Shown piece by piece: positions 18,416 to 25,646 of a stretch of 64,000 bases of DNA. The translations under genes and the position numbers were made by a program. Positions within the stretch are counted from its first letter, which is position 1, and every line of letters starts with the position of its first letter. The stretch spans positions 3,217,501 to 3,281,500 of the forward strand of contig NZ_JQNB01000001.1 of the NCBI RefSeq assembly GCF_000745005.1, in the 5' to 3' direction. The DNA is from Luteibacter sp. 9135. Its GTDB lineage: Bacteria > Pseudomonadota > Gammaproteobacteria > Xanthomonadales > Rhodanobacteraceae. The notes beneath the pieces are model-generated. The model worked only from the letters and a program-made list of their open reading frames with translations, did no database searches and was not told the origin of the DNA.

Positions 18416-18823
18416 ATGACGAAATCACATCTGAGAGCCATGGTTGGCGCGGCCACTCTTTTCATTTCCACTGCAGCATGTAGCAGTGAACTTCCCGGCC
18501 GCTGGACCCTGGCCATCGAAAATCCTGAACACGTGGTCGTTGCCACTTTGGCCGTTGAGTTCCTCGACGAGCAGGCGGTGTCCTGCCTAGGCGGCGATTG
18601 GAAAACCGTGAAGGTCGTTTCGGCGACGACCGGAGACGACGACTTCTTCCCTACGTTAGAGCCGCTTGCCTATCAGATAGAGAAAGGACAAATCACCATA
18701 GGTCGCAACCAGAAGTGCGATGCCTATTTGTTGCTCAAGGGCAAGCTCGGAGAGCCTCAGGTCAAAGGTGACTACTTCAGCTTTGGGATGGGGGGGGCTT
18801 TCCGCTGGGCTCCTTCGCCTTGA
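18416..18823 (+). CDS. Small exported hypothetical protein (possible lipoprotein)
   Basis: 135 residues. I do not recognise a family. A signal sequence is clear (MTKSHLRAMVGAATLFISTAACSSELPG); the TAAC sequence could be a weak lipobox, otherwise a type I cleavage site. The remainder is beta-rich: GRWTLAIENPEHVVVATLAVEF, a Cys-containing SCLGGDWKTVKV, and a closing GDYFSFGMGGAFRW. The overall shape recalls small beta-barrel (lipocalin/META-like) lipoproteins, but no motif proves it. The ATG at 18416 has CAGGAG nine bases upstream. It is divergent from the effector/immunity pair. Confidence 0.65.
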   Translation: MTKSHLRAMVGAATLFISTAACSSELPGRWTLAIENPEHVVVATLAVEFLDEQAVSCLGGDWKTVKVVSATTGDDDFFPTLEPLAYQIEKGQITIGRNQKCDAYLLLKGKLGEPQVKGDYFSFGMGGAFRWAPSP

Positions 18824-18991
18824 GTCCAAGCCGGTAAAAAGTGCGCCGAAACGCCAGGCGACGTCCCTCCAGATTTGAGTGGCGGCCCGATGTCGAGTCC
18901 GATCCGCGACGAGAAGGATATCTTGCAGGTCGAACCAAAACGCCTTCATCGAACTGCCCAACGGACGGTTGCTCGAAGAATACCTTGACGA

Positions 18992-19387
18992 TCAATCTAA
19001 GCGCATGACCTGAAACACGTTTCCCTCGGGATCGCGGCCATCGTACATATCGTACGGAAACCCTTCGTAGCGCTTCATATCGCCAACCGTGATGCCCGCG
19101 GCCTCGAGTCTGGCGCGGTGGGCCGCTAGATCGGATGTGATGGCGAATACGAACTTGGTCGTCGGGCCGGTTCTCTCGTCCTGCGCCGGTGAAGCGGAGG
19201 ACGCCGTCGTGTTTCGATACCTCGCACCCATTCGATGCAGGGCTAGCTCGATGCCGCCGGCCTGCAAGACGACCCATTCATCGTCGATTTCCTCGACGAC
19301 GGGAAGCTCGAAGTTGGTGCGGTAAAAAGCCTTGACCTTGGCAACGTCGCGGACGTAAATGATGATTCTCACCAACGGAATGGCCAT
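18992..19387 (-). CDS. VOC-family (glyoxalase/bleomycin-resistance-like) protein
   Basis: 131-residue single-chain VOC protein made of two beta-alpha-beta3 units: VRIIIYVRDVAKVKAFYRTNFE, ELALHRMG, then TKFVFAITSDLAAHRARLEAAGITVGD and YDGRDPEGNVFQVMRL. His and Glu/Gln positions at strand ends fit the divalent metal site of the superfamily. Such proteins include isomerases, dioxygenases and antibiotic-binding proteins; nothing here picks one. It lies 24 bp downstream of the DJ-1-like gene on the same strand, so the two are probably cotranscribed. Confidence 0.8.
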   Translation of the reverse strand: MAIPLVRIIIYVRDVAKVKAFYRTNFELPVVEEIDDEWVVLQAGGIELALHRMGARYRNTTASSASPAQDERTGPTTKFVFAITSDLAAHRARLEAAGITVGDMKRYEGFPYDMYDGRDPEGNVFQVMRLD

Positions 19388-19411
19388 GACCGACGGTTCC
19401 TGTGCGTTGTT

Positions 19412-20401
19412 TCACTGCTTGGCAGGGGAGGCCACGACGACCATGTCGAGATCGTAGTGCGACGCATCGGAGCCAGCCTTTGTAGTGAAGGTCAAGGTCA
19501 CGTCGCGGTTCTCCTGCCGACTAAGCCACCGATGCATGCCATCCGGCTTCCACAACCCGGTCTTGCGTACGCCGACATCGAGCCGGTCGAGCAAGTCGGT
19601 TGCGGGGGTGGCGGTCCGTACGTGATACCGCGTCACCCAACGGTCCATATCGCCGGCGGAAACATATTCGTCGAACGTTGCATCCTTGGGCCAATCCACG
19701 CCGGACTGCACCTCTCGCTTGGTCAGGTAACGATCGGCAAACCGCGAGCGCACGAATCCGCCCTCCGGCTTCCAGTCGTACTCCAGACGCAGGGCTACGG
19801 TGCGTGCCTCGTCCACGCCGCGGATTTTCGCGACCACATGCAGCGCGGCATCGATACCGGAGGACAGTCCGGCCGATGTCACCAGCTTGCCGTTGTCGGC
19901 CCAGCGCACGTCGCGGATCACGTGAACCTTAGGAAACGCCTTGGCCAGTTCGTCGATCCGCGGTGTGAACGTGGTCGCCTTGTCACCGTCGAGCAGGCCG
20001 CTGGCCGATAGGATGAAGGCGCCCGTACATACCGACAACACCTGTTTCGCCGGTGGCGATCGCTCGCGGACGAAGTCGAGGATGCGCGTGTCACGCTGGG
20101 CGTCGGCCACGTCGCCTCCCGGGATCAACAGGATGTCGAACGGAGGTGCCTTGGCGAAGCTCGTGTCGGGATCGATTTTCAGGCCCATCGCAGTGGTCAC
20201 CGGCTTGCCGTCGGGTGACACGGTGACCACGCCGAAGCCGGCATTGCCGAAGACCTCGTAGGGTCCGGCGAAATCGATAATCTGGACACCGTCGAACATC
20301 AGGATGCCGACGCGTACGGGCGGGTCTGACATGGGTTGGTGTGCTGCGAGGGCGGGTAGGGCGAGAAGCAGGGCGATGAGCGGGAACAGATAGCGACGCA
20401 T
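19412..20401 (-). CDS. Exported DJ-1/PfpI-family protein
   Basis: 329 residues. A signal peptide (MRRYLFPLIALLLALPALAAHQ) precedes a DJ-1/PfpI class I glutamine amidotransferase-like domain, residues about 28-205: VGILMFDGVQIIDFAGPYEVFG, ILLIPGGD, nucleophile elbow SVCTGAFILSASGLLDG (Cys about 124) and VTSAGLSSGIDAALH. This is the same domain as the sensor half of GlxA-type AraC regulators, but without a helix-turn-helix; instead there is an extra C-terminal part of about 115 residues that I do not recognise. The ATG at 20401 has AAGGA upstream. The location outside the cytoplasm is unusual for the family. Function unknown: chaperone, deglycase or amidase activities are known in relatives. 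Confidence 0.82.
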   Translation of the reverse strand: MRRYLFPLIALLLALPALAAHQPMSDPPVRVGILMFDGVQIIDFAGPYEVFGNAGFGVVTVSPDGKPVTTAMGLKIDPDTSFAKAPPFDILLIPGGDVADAQRDTRILDFVRERSPPAKQVLSVCTGAFILSASGLLDGDKATTFTPRIDELAKAFPKVHVIRDVRWADNGKLVTSAGLSSGIDAALHVVAKIRGVDEARTVALRLEYDWKPEGGFVRSRFADRYLTKREVQSGVDWPKDATFDEYVSAGDMDRWVTRYHVRTATPATDLLDRLDVGVRKTGLWKPDGMHRWLSRQENRDVTLTFTTKAGSDASHYDLDMVVVASPAKQ

Positions 20402-20523
20402 GGGTGAGTCCTTTGACTTGGCGTGCCGCGTTTGTCTGGGTAGGTCTTCTGAAATCGAATCGTAGCGGTAACGCTTCCCGTGTCCTATAGCCCGCGAGTA
20501 AGCGTCGCTTTGGGTATCAGCGG

Positions 20524-21480
20524 CTATGCCTGTTCAAGGGCCACCACTCGGTCGAGGAAATAACGGATCTGCAATCCGATCTCCAGCCCGTGCGACTCAA
20601 GCGCGAAATGGCCTGTGTCATAGAAGTGCACCTCGGCATCGGGCAGATCGCGTTTGAAGGCCTCCGCACCCTGGGGTAGGAAGAAGGGATCGTGTTGGCC
20701 CCATACGGCGAGCATGGGAGGCTGATGCGAGCGGAAGTAGGCCTGGAACTCGGGATACCTGGCCACGTTGTTGCGGTAGTCCAGGAACAGGTCCAGCTGT
20801 ATGTCCTGGTTACCGGGCCGCGACACCTGCGCGAAGTCGAGTGCATAGCTGTCCGGTGCCACCAACGACGGATCGGGCACACCGTGGGTGTATTGCCACT
20901 TGATGGCCTCCAGGCTCAGGAACTCCCGCACCACCTCGCGATTGGCATCGCTCGCGTCCTGCCAGTACTTCTGGATGGGATTCCATCCCTCGCTCAGGCC
21001 TTCCTCGTAGGCATTGCCATTCTGCGTCACGATGGCGGTGATGCGCTCCGGGTGCGCCGCCGCCAGACGCCAGCCGACGGGCGCGCCGTAATCGAACACC
21101 TGCATCGCATAGTGCCCGAAGCCAAGTGCCCGGGTGAAAGCGTCCATCGTCGTCGCCAGACGATCGAAGGTGTATGCATAGGCCGCGTGCTCGGGCACCT
21201 CGGTCAACCCAAAGCCGGGCAGGTCGGGCGCGACGACGTGATAGCGATCGGCCAGCAGGGGAATCAGGTTGCGGTACATGAAGGACGACGTGGGAAAGCC
21301 GTGCAGCAGCAGGATCGTGGGGGCGGCGGGATCGCCTGCTTCCCGGTAGAACACCTTTACACCATCCGCCTCCGCGTAGCGGTAGTGGACAGGCATCGGG
21401 CGACGCAGGTCGATCATGTCGTGTGGTTCGGTGGCGGCTGCTGAGGCAAGCGTTGCGAGGGGAGGATTTTGGCTGGACAT
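20524..21480 (-). CDS. Alpha/beta hydrolase, haloalkane dehalogenase / epoxide hydrolase type
   Basis: 318-residue cytosolic hydrolase. After an N-terminal Ala-rich stretch it has ILLLHGFPTSSFMYRNLIPLLADRY (oxyanion HG), an Asp nucleophile elbow (QVFDYGAPVGWRLA, rather than GxSxG), a cap region, MLAVWGQHDPFFLPQGAEAF and the catalytic His in DTGHFALESHG. An Asp nucleophile places it with dehalogenases and epoxide hydrolases; the natural substrate is not evident. Possibly exported by an unusual route, but no signal peptide is visible. The ATG at 21480 has AGGAG six bases upstream. It is divergent from a CGNR regulator with two inverted repeats between them, so regulation by that neighbour is likely. 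Confidence 0.85.
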   Translation of the reverse strand: MSSQNPPLATLASAAATEPHDMIDLRRPMPVHYRYAEADGVKVFYREAGDPAAPTILLLHGFPTSSFMYRNLIPLLADRYHVVAPDLPGFGLTEVPEHAAYAYTFDRLATTMDAFTRALGFGHYAMQVFDYGAPVGWRLAAAHPERITAIVTQNGNAYEEGLSEGWNPIQKYWQDASDANREVVREFLSLEAIKWQYTHGVPDPSLVAPDSYALDFAQVSRPGNQDIQLDLFLDYRNNVARYPEFQAYFRSHQPPMLAVWGQHDPFFLPQGAEAFKRDLPDAEVHFYDTGHFALESHGLEIGLQIRYFLDRVVALEQA

Positions 21481-21533
21481 CGGAGACTCCTGGGGTGCTG
21501 AGGGGGCGTAACGTCAAAACGTGGTTTAAGGAA

Positions 21534-21554
21534 GTTACATCCGATCCATGTAAC
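21534..21554. promoter_or_regulatory. Inverted repeat, putative operator 1 (hydrolase/CGNR promoter)
   Basis: GTTACAT-ccgatcc-ATGTAAC, a perfect 7-bp inverted repeat with a 7-bp spacer, in the 120-bp gap between divergent genes. Its arms share TTACA/TGTAA with the second repeat at 21563-21582. This fits a dimeric regulator site. Confidence 0.55.
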
Positions 21555-21562
21555 TGGTCAAT

Positions 21563-21582
21563 GTGTAAGTTAGCAGTTACAC
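21563..21582. promoter_or_regulatory. Inverted repeat, putative operator 2 (hydrolase/CGNR promoter)
   Basis: GTGTAA-gttagcag-TTACAC, a perfect 6-bp inverted repeat with an 8-bp spacer, eight bases after the first repeat and of the same TGTAA/TTACA type. It ends 18 bp before the CGNR gene. The bound protein is unknown; the CGNR protein is the nearest candidate. Confidence 0.5.
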
Positions 21583-21600
21583 TACGCGCACCCTTCTTGG

Positions 21601-22191
21601 ATGCAGCCCATGGCTACCTCCGTCATTCAAAGTGGCACTGCCCCCCTGTTCCTCGGCGACGATCTCGCCCTCGACTTCATCAACAGCGCGTACGGTCCTT
21701 CGGGAGCCCGCATCGATCACTTCGAGGATCCGGAACGTACGTCGGCCTGGTTCGCGGCTGCCGGACTCGCGACGCCGACAGCGGGCAGGGCGCGCGGCGC
21801 CCTATCGGCCGAGGCGAGACAACTGCGCGACCATGCGCGCGATCTCGTGGAGCGGCGCAAGCGAGGTGAGCCCGCCGACCCTGGCCTGCTCAACTGCGTG
21901 CTGGAGGCGGGAAGTGCCTATGCCACGCTGGACTGGCCTGCCGGCGACGTTCCCTCCATTGCCATGCATGAACGTGCGGAGGGCACGTCGGGACTGTTGC
22001 TGCCTGTGGCGAACGCGCTCGCTACGCTGCTGTCCACGGCCAACTTCGACCTCGTTAGAAAGTGTGAGAGCGACGAATGCACGCTGTGGTTCCACGACCG
22101 CACGCGCTCGCATCATCGTCGCTGGTGCAGCCAGGCAACGTGTGGTAACCGGATGAAGGTGGCCGCTTTTAGGGCGCGTAAGCGCGGGTGA
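21601..22191 (+). CDS. ABATE-domain / CGNR zinc-finger transcription factor
   Basis: 196-residue probable transcription regulator. The N-terminal ABATE domain (APLFLGDDLALDFINSAYGP) is a putative ligand-sensing, stress-induced domain; the C-terminal CGNR zinc finger has CESDECTLWFHDRTRSHHRRWCSQATCGNR, with four cysteines in the CxxxxC...CxxxxCGNR arrangement and a basic tail (AAFRARKRG). Starts at 21601 or 21610 are both possible; neither has a strong ribosome site. It diverges from the alpha/beta hydrolase, and such pairs commonly form a regulator-target unit. The operator-like repeats lie directly upstream. Confidence 0.85.
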   Translation: MQPMATSVIQSGTAPLFLGDDLALDFINSAYGPSGARIDHFEDPERTSAWFAAAGLATPTAGRARGALSAEARQLRDHARDLVERRKRGEPADPGLLNCVLEAGSAYATLDWPAGDVPSIAMHERAEGTSGLLLPVANALATLLSTANFDLVRKCESDECTLWFHDRTRSHHRRWCSQATCGNRMKVAAFRARKRG

Positions 22192-22192
22192 A

Positions 22193-22226
22193 GGGCGATG
22201 TTGGCCCGAATTAGGCAACGTTGCCC
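22193..22226 (+). terminator. Possible terminator hairpin after the CGNR gene
   Basis: GGGCGATGTTG and CAACGTTGCCC can pair at 9 of 11 positions around a 12-base loop, immediately after the CGNR stop codon. There is no T-run, so this is tentative. Confidence 0.35.
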
Positions 22227-22271
22227 TCGCGTGGCCAGTCGACACCGGTAGGTGCGGGAGCCGCGTTGTAG

Positions 22272-22289
22272 GTTCGGCACATGCCGAAC
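22272..22289. promoter_or_regulatory. 18-bp palindrome upstream of the small secreted peptide gene
   Basis: GTTCGGCA-ca-TGCCGAAC, a perfect 8-bp inverted repeat with a 2-bp centre, 60 bp before the ATG at 22349. Symmetry and position suggest an operator; no binding protein is identified. Confidence 0.4.
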
Positions 22290-22348
22290 GTTCCGGATGT
22301 CCGTAGGCAGGGGAGTGCACCCAGACATCCATGAAGAAGGAACGTCTT

Positions 22349-22552
22349 ATGAAGAAGCTACTGATTGGATTCGTCTTGCTCACCGTCGCGTTGGCGACGC
22401 AGGCATCGACCGCGACGAAGATGCATGGCCCTCTACAGGGATTCTTCCCACCCTCCTGCCTGATCGGGCAGACGCTTGTCACCCACTACGACGCGAATGG
22501 GCGGATCACCGGCTACGAATGCGTCGGCACGCCTGATCCGAACGGGCGCTGA
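22349..22552 (+). CDS. Small secreted hypothetical peptide
   Basis: 67 residues: a signal peptide (MKKLLIGFVLLTVALATQAS) and a mature part of about 45 residues with two cysteines (PPSCLIGQ and YECVGTP) that could form one disulfide. HYDANGRITGYECVG resembles the tail of short proteins in Xanthomonadales annotated as hypothetical, often in multiple copies. The ATG at 22349 has AAGGA seven bases upstream; an ATG at 22331 in frame adds MKKERL but lacks a site. Function unknown. Confidence 0.65.
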   Translation: MKKLLIGFVLLTVALATQASTATKMHGPLQGFFPPSCLIGQTLVTHYDANGRITGYECVGTPDPNGR

Positions 22553-22739
22553 TCGCGCCTACGGGGAATCGTTGCATGCGCCGGGACGTTTAACGGGTGC
22601 GCGTGGAGTAATGCGTGCGCATCGCATAGATGCGGGTGGAGGCGGGCATCATTCAAAGTGGCACCTCAACCTTCTCCCTGGCCGGACAAGTGTAATGGGA
22701 ATGTCGACTTGCTCAGATTCATAATGGAGGTGACGGAGC

Positions 22740-23795
22740 ATGCGTAAGGAAGATGAAATGGATATGTGGGTCTGGTCGCGCGGTCTGGATCAGTGGATCA
22801 CAGATCCGTATTGGAGCAAGACCACGGTTCCGCACGAGCTTGACTACCTCCGGGGCATGCACAACTCCAGATCTCTGGATGTACTCGCCAATTGGCTGAC
22901 GAAAAAGGTTGGCGTTGGCATCCGACTGCGAACGATGTGGCAGGACAAGCACGTCTATGTGAGGCCTACAGGTGGCAAACAGCGAGAGCTCGCTGACATT
23001 GCCGTGATCGCCCAGCGCATTAAGCCAGGCAATGCGATCTCAAGGGTGATGTGGCTGCTGCAAGCGAAGGTCGTGGAGACACCGATAAGCCGCTTTACGG
23101 GGGCATCGTCGAAAAAGGAGATCGAACTGTTTGAAGGCAATCCCGGCGCACAGACGCCAGGCTTCGAGTTACTCAAGTGCAGGGGAGGAAGCTCCATCGC
23201 GTCCTTCCCGGCCGGCGCGTTCGGAGGGCCGGCACACTGGTCTTTCCTGACGCTGCACCGCGATCCTAAGGTGCCCGTACATGAGGCAATGCGCGATCGT
23301 TGGCCGAGCTCGCACGCCACTGGACCGTTGCACAGATCCTTCTGTGGTTCTCTGATCGATATGATAAACGGCGGCAGGGGTGTGCCTGTCCTGTTGCCTT
23401 CGCAGCCAGGGGACCACTGGAGTCGACTGTTCGAAGTATTAATGAAACAGCCCCTAGTTGCCACTGTTGGCCATGCAAGATCAGCCGCAAACCCCTCTGG
23501 GGTCGTCATGCAGTTCTCCGCGCTACAGTTGGCGGCGCACAACGCTGTTGATAACCGGCTTAGGCCGTATTACCGGTATCCCCGCCGGTACAGACCCTCA
23601 ATGACCAGCAGTAGAATTCTTCCCTGGACGAGTGAGGCCGGCATTAAAGAGCTATCGCTTGCTCTCGAGGCAGAGGCGTTCGGAGAGGACGGTAATTTTC
23701 CGCCTGATCACCCGCTAGCGTTGCTTCCTCCGGATGAACAGGGTCCGGGCTTTCCTCTAACTGTCTTTATCGACATCGACGGAGACGAAAGATAG
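22740..23795 (+). CDS. Hypothetical protein with a possible PD-(D/E)xK-like nuclease motif
   Basis: 351 residues; I do not recognise the family. No signal peptide or membrane helix. Residues about 78-116 read ELADIAVIAQ...RVMWLLQAKVVE, that is Asp in a hydrophobic strand followed after about 20 residues by a second strand with Gln-x-Lys, the core geometry of Mrr-type and other restriction-like nucleases; this is by eye only. The N-terminus is Trp-rich (MWVWSRGLDQW). Codon use includes more AT-rich and rare triplets than the neighbouring genes, suggesting acquired DNA. The ATG at 22740 follows TGGAGG and GGAG; an ATG at 22758 also has AAGGA. It stands alone between a small peptide gene and 400 bp without a gene. 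Confidence 0.65.
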   Translation: MRKEDEMDMWVWSRGLDQWITDPYWSKTTVPHELDYLRGMHNSRSLDVLANWLTKKVGVGIRLRTMWQDKHVYVRPTGGKQRELADIAVIAQRIKPGNAISRVMWLLQAKVVETPISRFTGASSKKEIELFEGNPGAQTPGFELLKCRGGSSIASFPAGAFGGPAHWSFLTLHRDPKVPVHEAMRDRWPSSHATGPLHRSFCGSLIDMINGGRGVPVLLPSQPGDHWSRLFEVLMKQPLVATVGHARSAANPSGVVMQFSALQLAAHNAVDNRLRPYYRYPRRYRPSMTSSRILPWTSEAGIKELSLALEAEAFGEDGNFPPDHPLALLPPDEQGPGFPLTVFIDIDGDER

Positions 23796-24195
23796 CTGTC
23801 GGTACCTATATAAAGATGTCCCTCAGGCCACATTTCGGCTAATTCTTTCGCAGACAGATGGTTACGCTGTGGGGATAGATTATCTCCCTGTGAGTGTTAA
23901 GCGGCAGGGACATATCTAGGCCGGTCGGCGGCGAGTGGGGACACGATAACGCTGGTAGTTCGGCCGAGGGTAGGTATACGCTTTCTACTGATCGGCGAGA
24001 AGGCGCGTCGTGGTCCACGGCACGGATGCCGACCGGGGCGCGGCCACCAGACCTCGCCGAAGGTGCGCAGGAAATCGTGCGGCTTGCCCAGGCGGAGGGT
24101 GGCGAGACAGGTACGTTCACGAGCAGGGACAGCACGGATCCGTGGTGATCTGTTCACGTGCGGCCGCTCGCGCGATCCGGCGGCGCTAGAATGTC
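23796..24195. other. Intergenic stretch without a recognisable gene
   Basis: About 400 bp. Short open frames on both strands (23894-24148 plus, 23897-24157 minus) have no ribosome site or recognisable domain. TATATAAA at 23809-23816 is AT-rich but is not paired with a clear -35. I see no RNA gene. Possibly the remnant of a lost gene at the edge of the biosynthetic locus. Confidence 0.5.
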
Positions 24196-24927
24196 ATGGC
24201 TTCCTGCCATGAGAACCGAGACTGGATGTTATTCGAGCGCATTTCCCTAGCGGCGCATCCGGGAAATCTTCCGGATGCCATTGCATTGAGATTCAACCCG
24301 ACTCACGGGGATGCGTCGTATTTCGAGCGATTCGGGGTGGTATGCCCATCATCGGTGGCACGGGCCGTACCCAAGCGGAAGGCCGAGTACCTCGCTGGAA
24401 GGCGCGTGGCGATCCATTCGCTTCGCGAGGCCGGGATCGACGTGGCCGACTTGGGAACGGGCTCGTTGCGGGCTCCGCTGTGGCCCGACGGATATACCGG
24501 AAGTATCACGCACTCACATGACATGGCTGCGGCTGTCGCTCCGCGGAAGGGCGAGGTGTCGGGCGTTGGCATCGACCTTGAGCCAGTAGCATCGACCGAT
24601 GCGATGGTTGCGATTATGCAGGTTGCGCTCTCACCGTCAGAGCAGCTGGCGCTCAATCCGCTTGCCTTGCACGTGGGCGAGCCGGCCGCGGTGACGATCG
24701 CGTTCTCTGCCAAGGAAAGTTTTTACAAGGCCACCGCCGCTGGGGTGGGGCGCTTCTTCGATTTTGCCGCGTTGCGCATTACCTCCGTGAGTGTTGATCG
24801 GGGTTTCATCGAGGCGAAGGTTGCCGAGGTCCTTGCACCTAACCTCATGCCAGGTTGTGAATTCTTGCTGGGCTTTTCTGCCTTGGGCGGGGACGTCGTC
24901 TTCACCAGTTGCGCCTGGTGTCGGTGA
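24196..24927 (+). CDS. 4'-phosphopantetheinyl transferase (EntD/Sfp superfamily)
   Basis: 243-residue enzyme that moves phosphopantetheine from CoA onto carrier-protein serines. Both superfamily signatures are present: VGIDLEPV with Asp about 127 and Glu about 129 (Mg2+ ligands) and FSAKESFYKA about residues 170-178 with the catalytic Glu/Lys. Upstream RKAEYLAGRRVAIHSLREAG and GSITHSHDMAAA are the EntD-group blocks. The carrier domains of the downstream NRPS/PKS proteins need exactly this activation, and the gene lies at the left border of that locus. Starts at 24196 and 24226 are both possible; neither has a strong Shine-Dalgarno. A tandem repeat begins five bases after its stop. Confidence 0.9.
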   Translation: MASCHENRDWMLFERISLAAHPGNLPDAIALRFNPTHGDASYFERFGVVCPSSVARAVPKRKAEYLAGRRVAIHSLREAGIDVADLGTGSLRAPLWPDGYTGSITHSHDMAAAVAPRKGEVSGVGIDLEPVASTDAMVAIMQVALSPSEQLALNPLALHVGEPAAVTIAFSAKESFYKATAAGVGRFFDFAALRITSVSVDRGFIEAKVAEVLAPNLMPGCEFLLGFSALGGDVVFTSCAWCR

Positions 24928-24932
24928 GGGAG

Positions 24933-24986
24933 GGCAGGTGAGGCAGGTGAGGCAGGTGAGGCAGGTGAGGCAGGTGAGGCAGGTGA
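24933..24986. repeat. Six perfect tandem copies of a 9-bp unit
   Basis: GGCAGGTGA repeated six times without a mismatch, followed by a partial unit (ggc), directly after the phosphopantetheinyl transferase stop codon. The stop codon TGA and GAGGGAGG before it resemble the unit, so the array may have grown from the gene's end by slippage. Confidence 0.95.
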
Positions 24987-24989
24987 GGC

Positions 24990-25646
24990 TCCGTATCCTG
25001 TGTTACTCGCGAGTGACAACGTGATATTCAGTCTGCGACACCCCGTGTTAAATCGGGTGAAGGCGGTCTCTGGCCCTCCCATCGCACGCTCGGTACGGCG
25101 CTTGACTTCAGCCGTGACGTCACATAATACTCGCCAATGGTGCTTTAGCATTCTCGCGCCGCCAAAGCATACGAATTTCATCTGCGCTGAAGAAACGTCA
25201 TTTAAGGAAGTTGACGAATATGCTGGGGAATATGGGGGTCGGCGTTTGCGCCTGGGGTGGCATCGGCGTCGAGTCAGGGAATAGAAGGTCCGGCCTGCGC
25301 ATGGCGGGTGCCGCAACTCGCGGCAGCATGCCTGCACGTGCAATAGCCGCGCATCGGCGGGCATGCAGGTACGCCTGCGATCATGCGCCGACACTCGATG
25401 CACGCGGCTTCTTCAAGACCGCTCAGGTCTCACAGCAACATGCGCGGCCTTTCCAGGCAACGACCCAGCAACGCACTAGAGACCGAACAGCTCGTTATTA
25501 ACCGGCAATGCCTGTTCGCCCCGGGGGGGCAGTGAGCGCGTTGCCAGCGAACGATCGTGTCGTTCTACCGACGCGTGCCCGATGTGGAACCGCCCGATCG
25601 ACCTCCAGGGCTTACGACCACCATCAACCATCAATGAGCACGATAA
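24990..25646. other. Long leader/intergenic region before the NRPS/PKS genes
   Basis: About 650 bp without a convincing gene. It contains a promoter candidate (25102-25130). A short open frame from the ATG at 25220 (after AAGGAAG), starting MLGNMGVGVCAWGGIGVESG and Gly-rich, could be a leader peptide but its downstream part is unremarkable; 25465-25646 shows nothing recognisable. The first thioesterase ATG at 25647 has no strong ribosome site. Confidence 0.45.
25102..25130 (+). promoter_or_regulatory. Sigma70-type promoter candidate for the biosynthetic operon
   Basis: TTGACT (25102-25107) is a near-consensus -35 box. TAATAC (25125-25130) stands 17 bp further, overlapping CATAAT (25123-25128, 5 of 6 matches but 15-bp spacing). 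All genes from 25647 onward are on this strand with small gaps, so this is the best placed promoter for them. About 520 bp of leader would follow. Confidence 0.45.

Noticed and set aside
23894..24157. Overlapping short open frames on both strands in the 400-bp gap
   Set aside because: No ribosome site, no recognisable domain, and each is a likely shadow of the other; not annotated as CDS.
24128..24195. Possible tRNA-like GC-rich stretch
   Set aside because: No cloverleaf, no T-loop consensus and no CCA-compatible acceptor stem could be drawn.
25310..25400. Repeated GCATGC/CCTGC words as a CRISPR-like or terminator structure
   Set aside because: The words are short, irregularly spaced and do not form a continuous stem or repeat array.
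24723..25403. Minus-strand frame encoding a Ser-Pro-Ala repeat across the tandem array
   Set aside because: It overlaps the phosphopantetheinyl transferase gene and the repeat is explained by the DNA array; nothing else supports a protein.
25211..25501. 96-codon open frame in the leader as a true gene
   Set aside because: Only the first 20 codons look special; the rest is Arg/Ala/Thr-rich without motifs. Kept only as a possible leader peptide.
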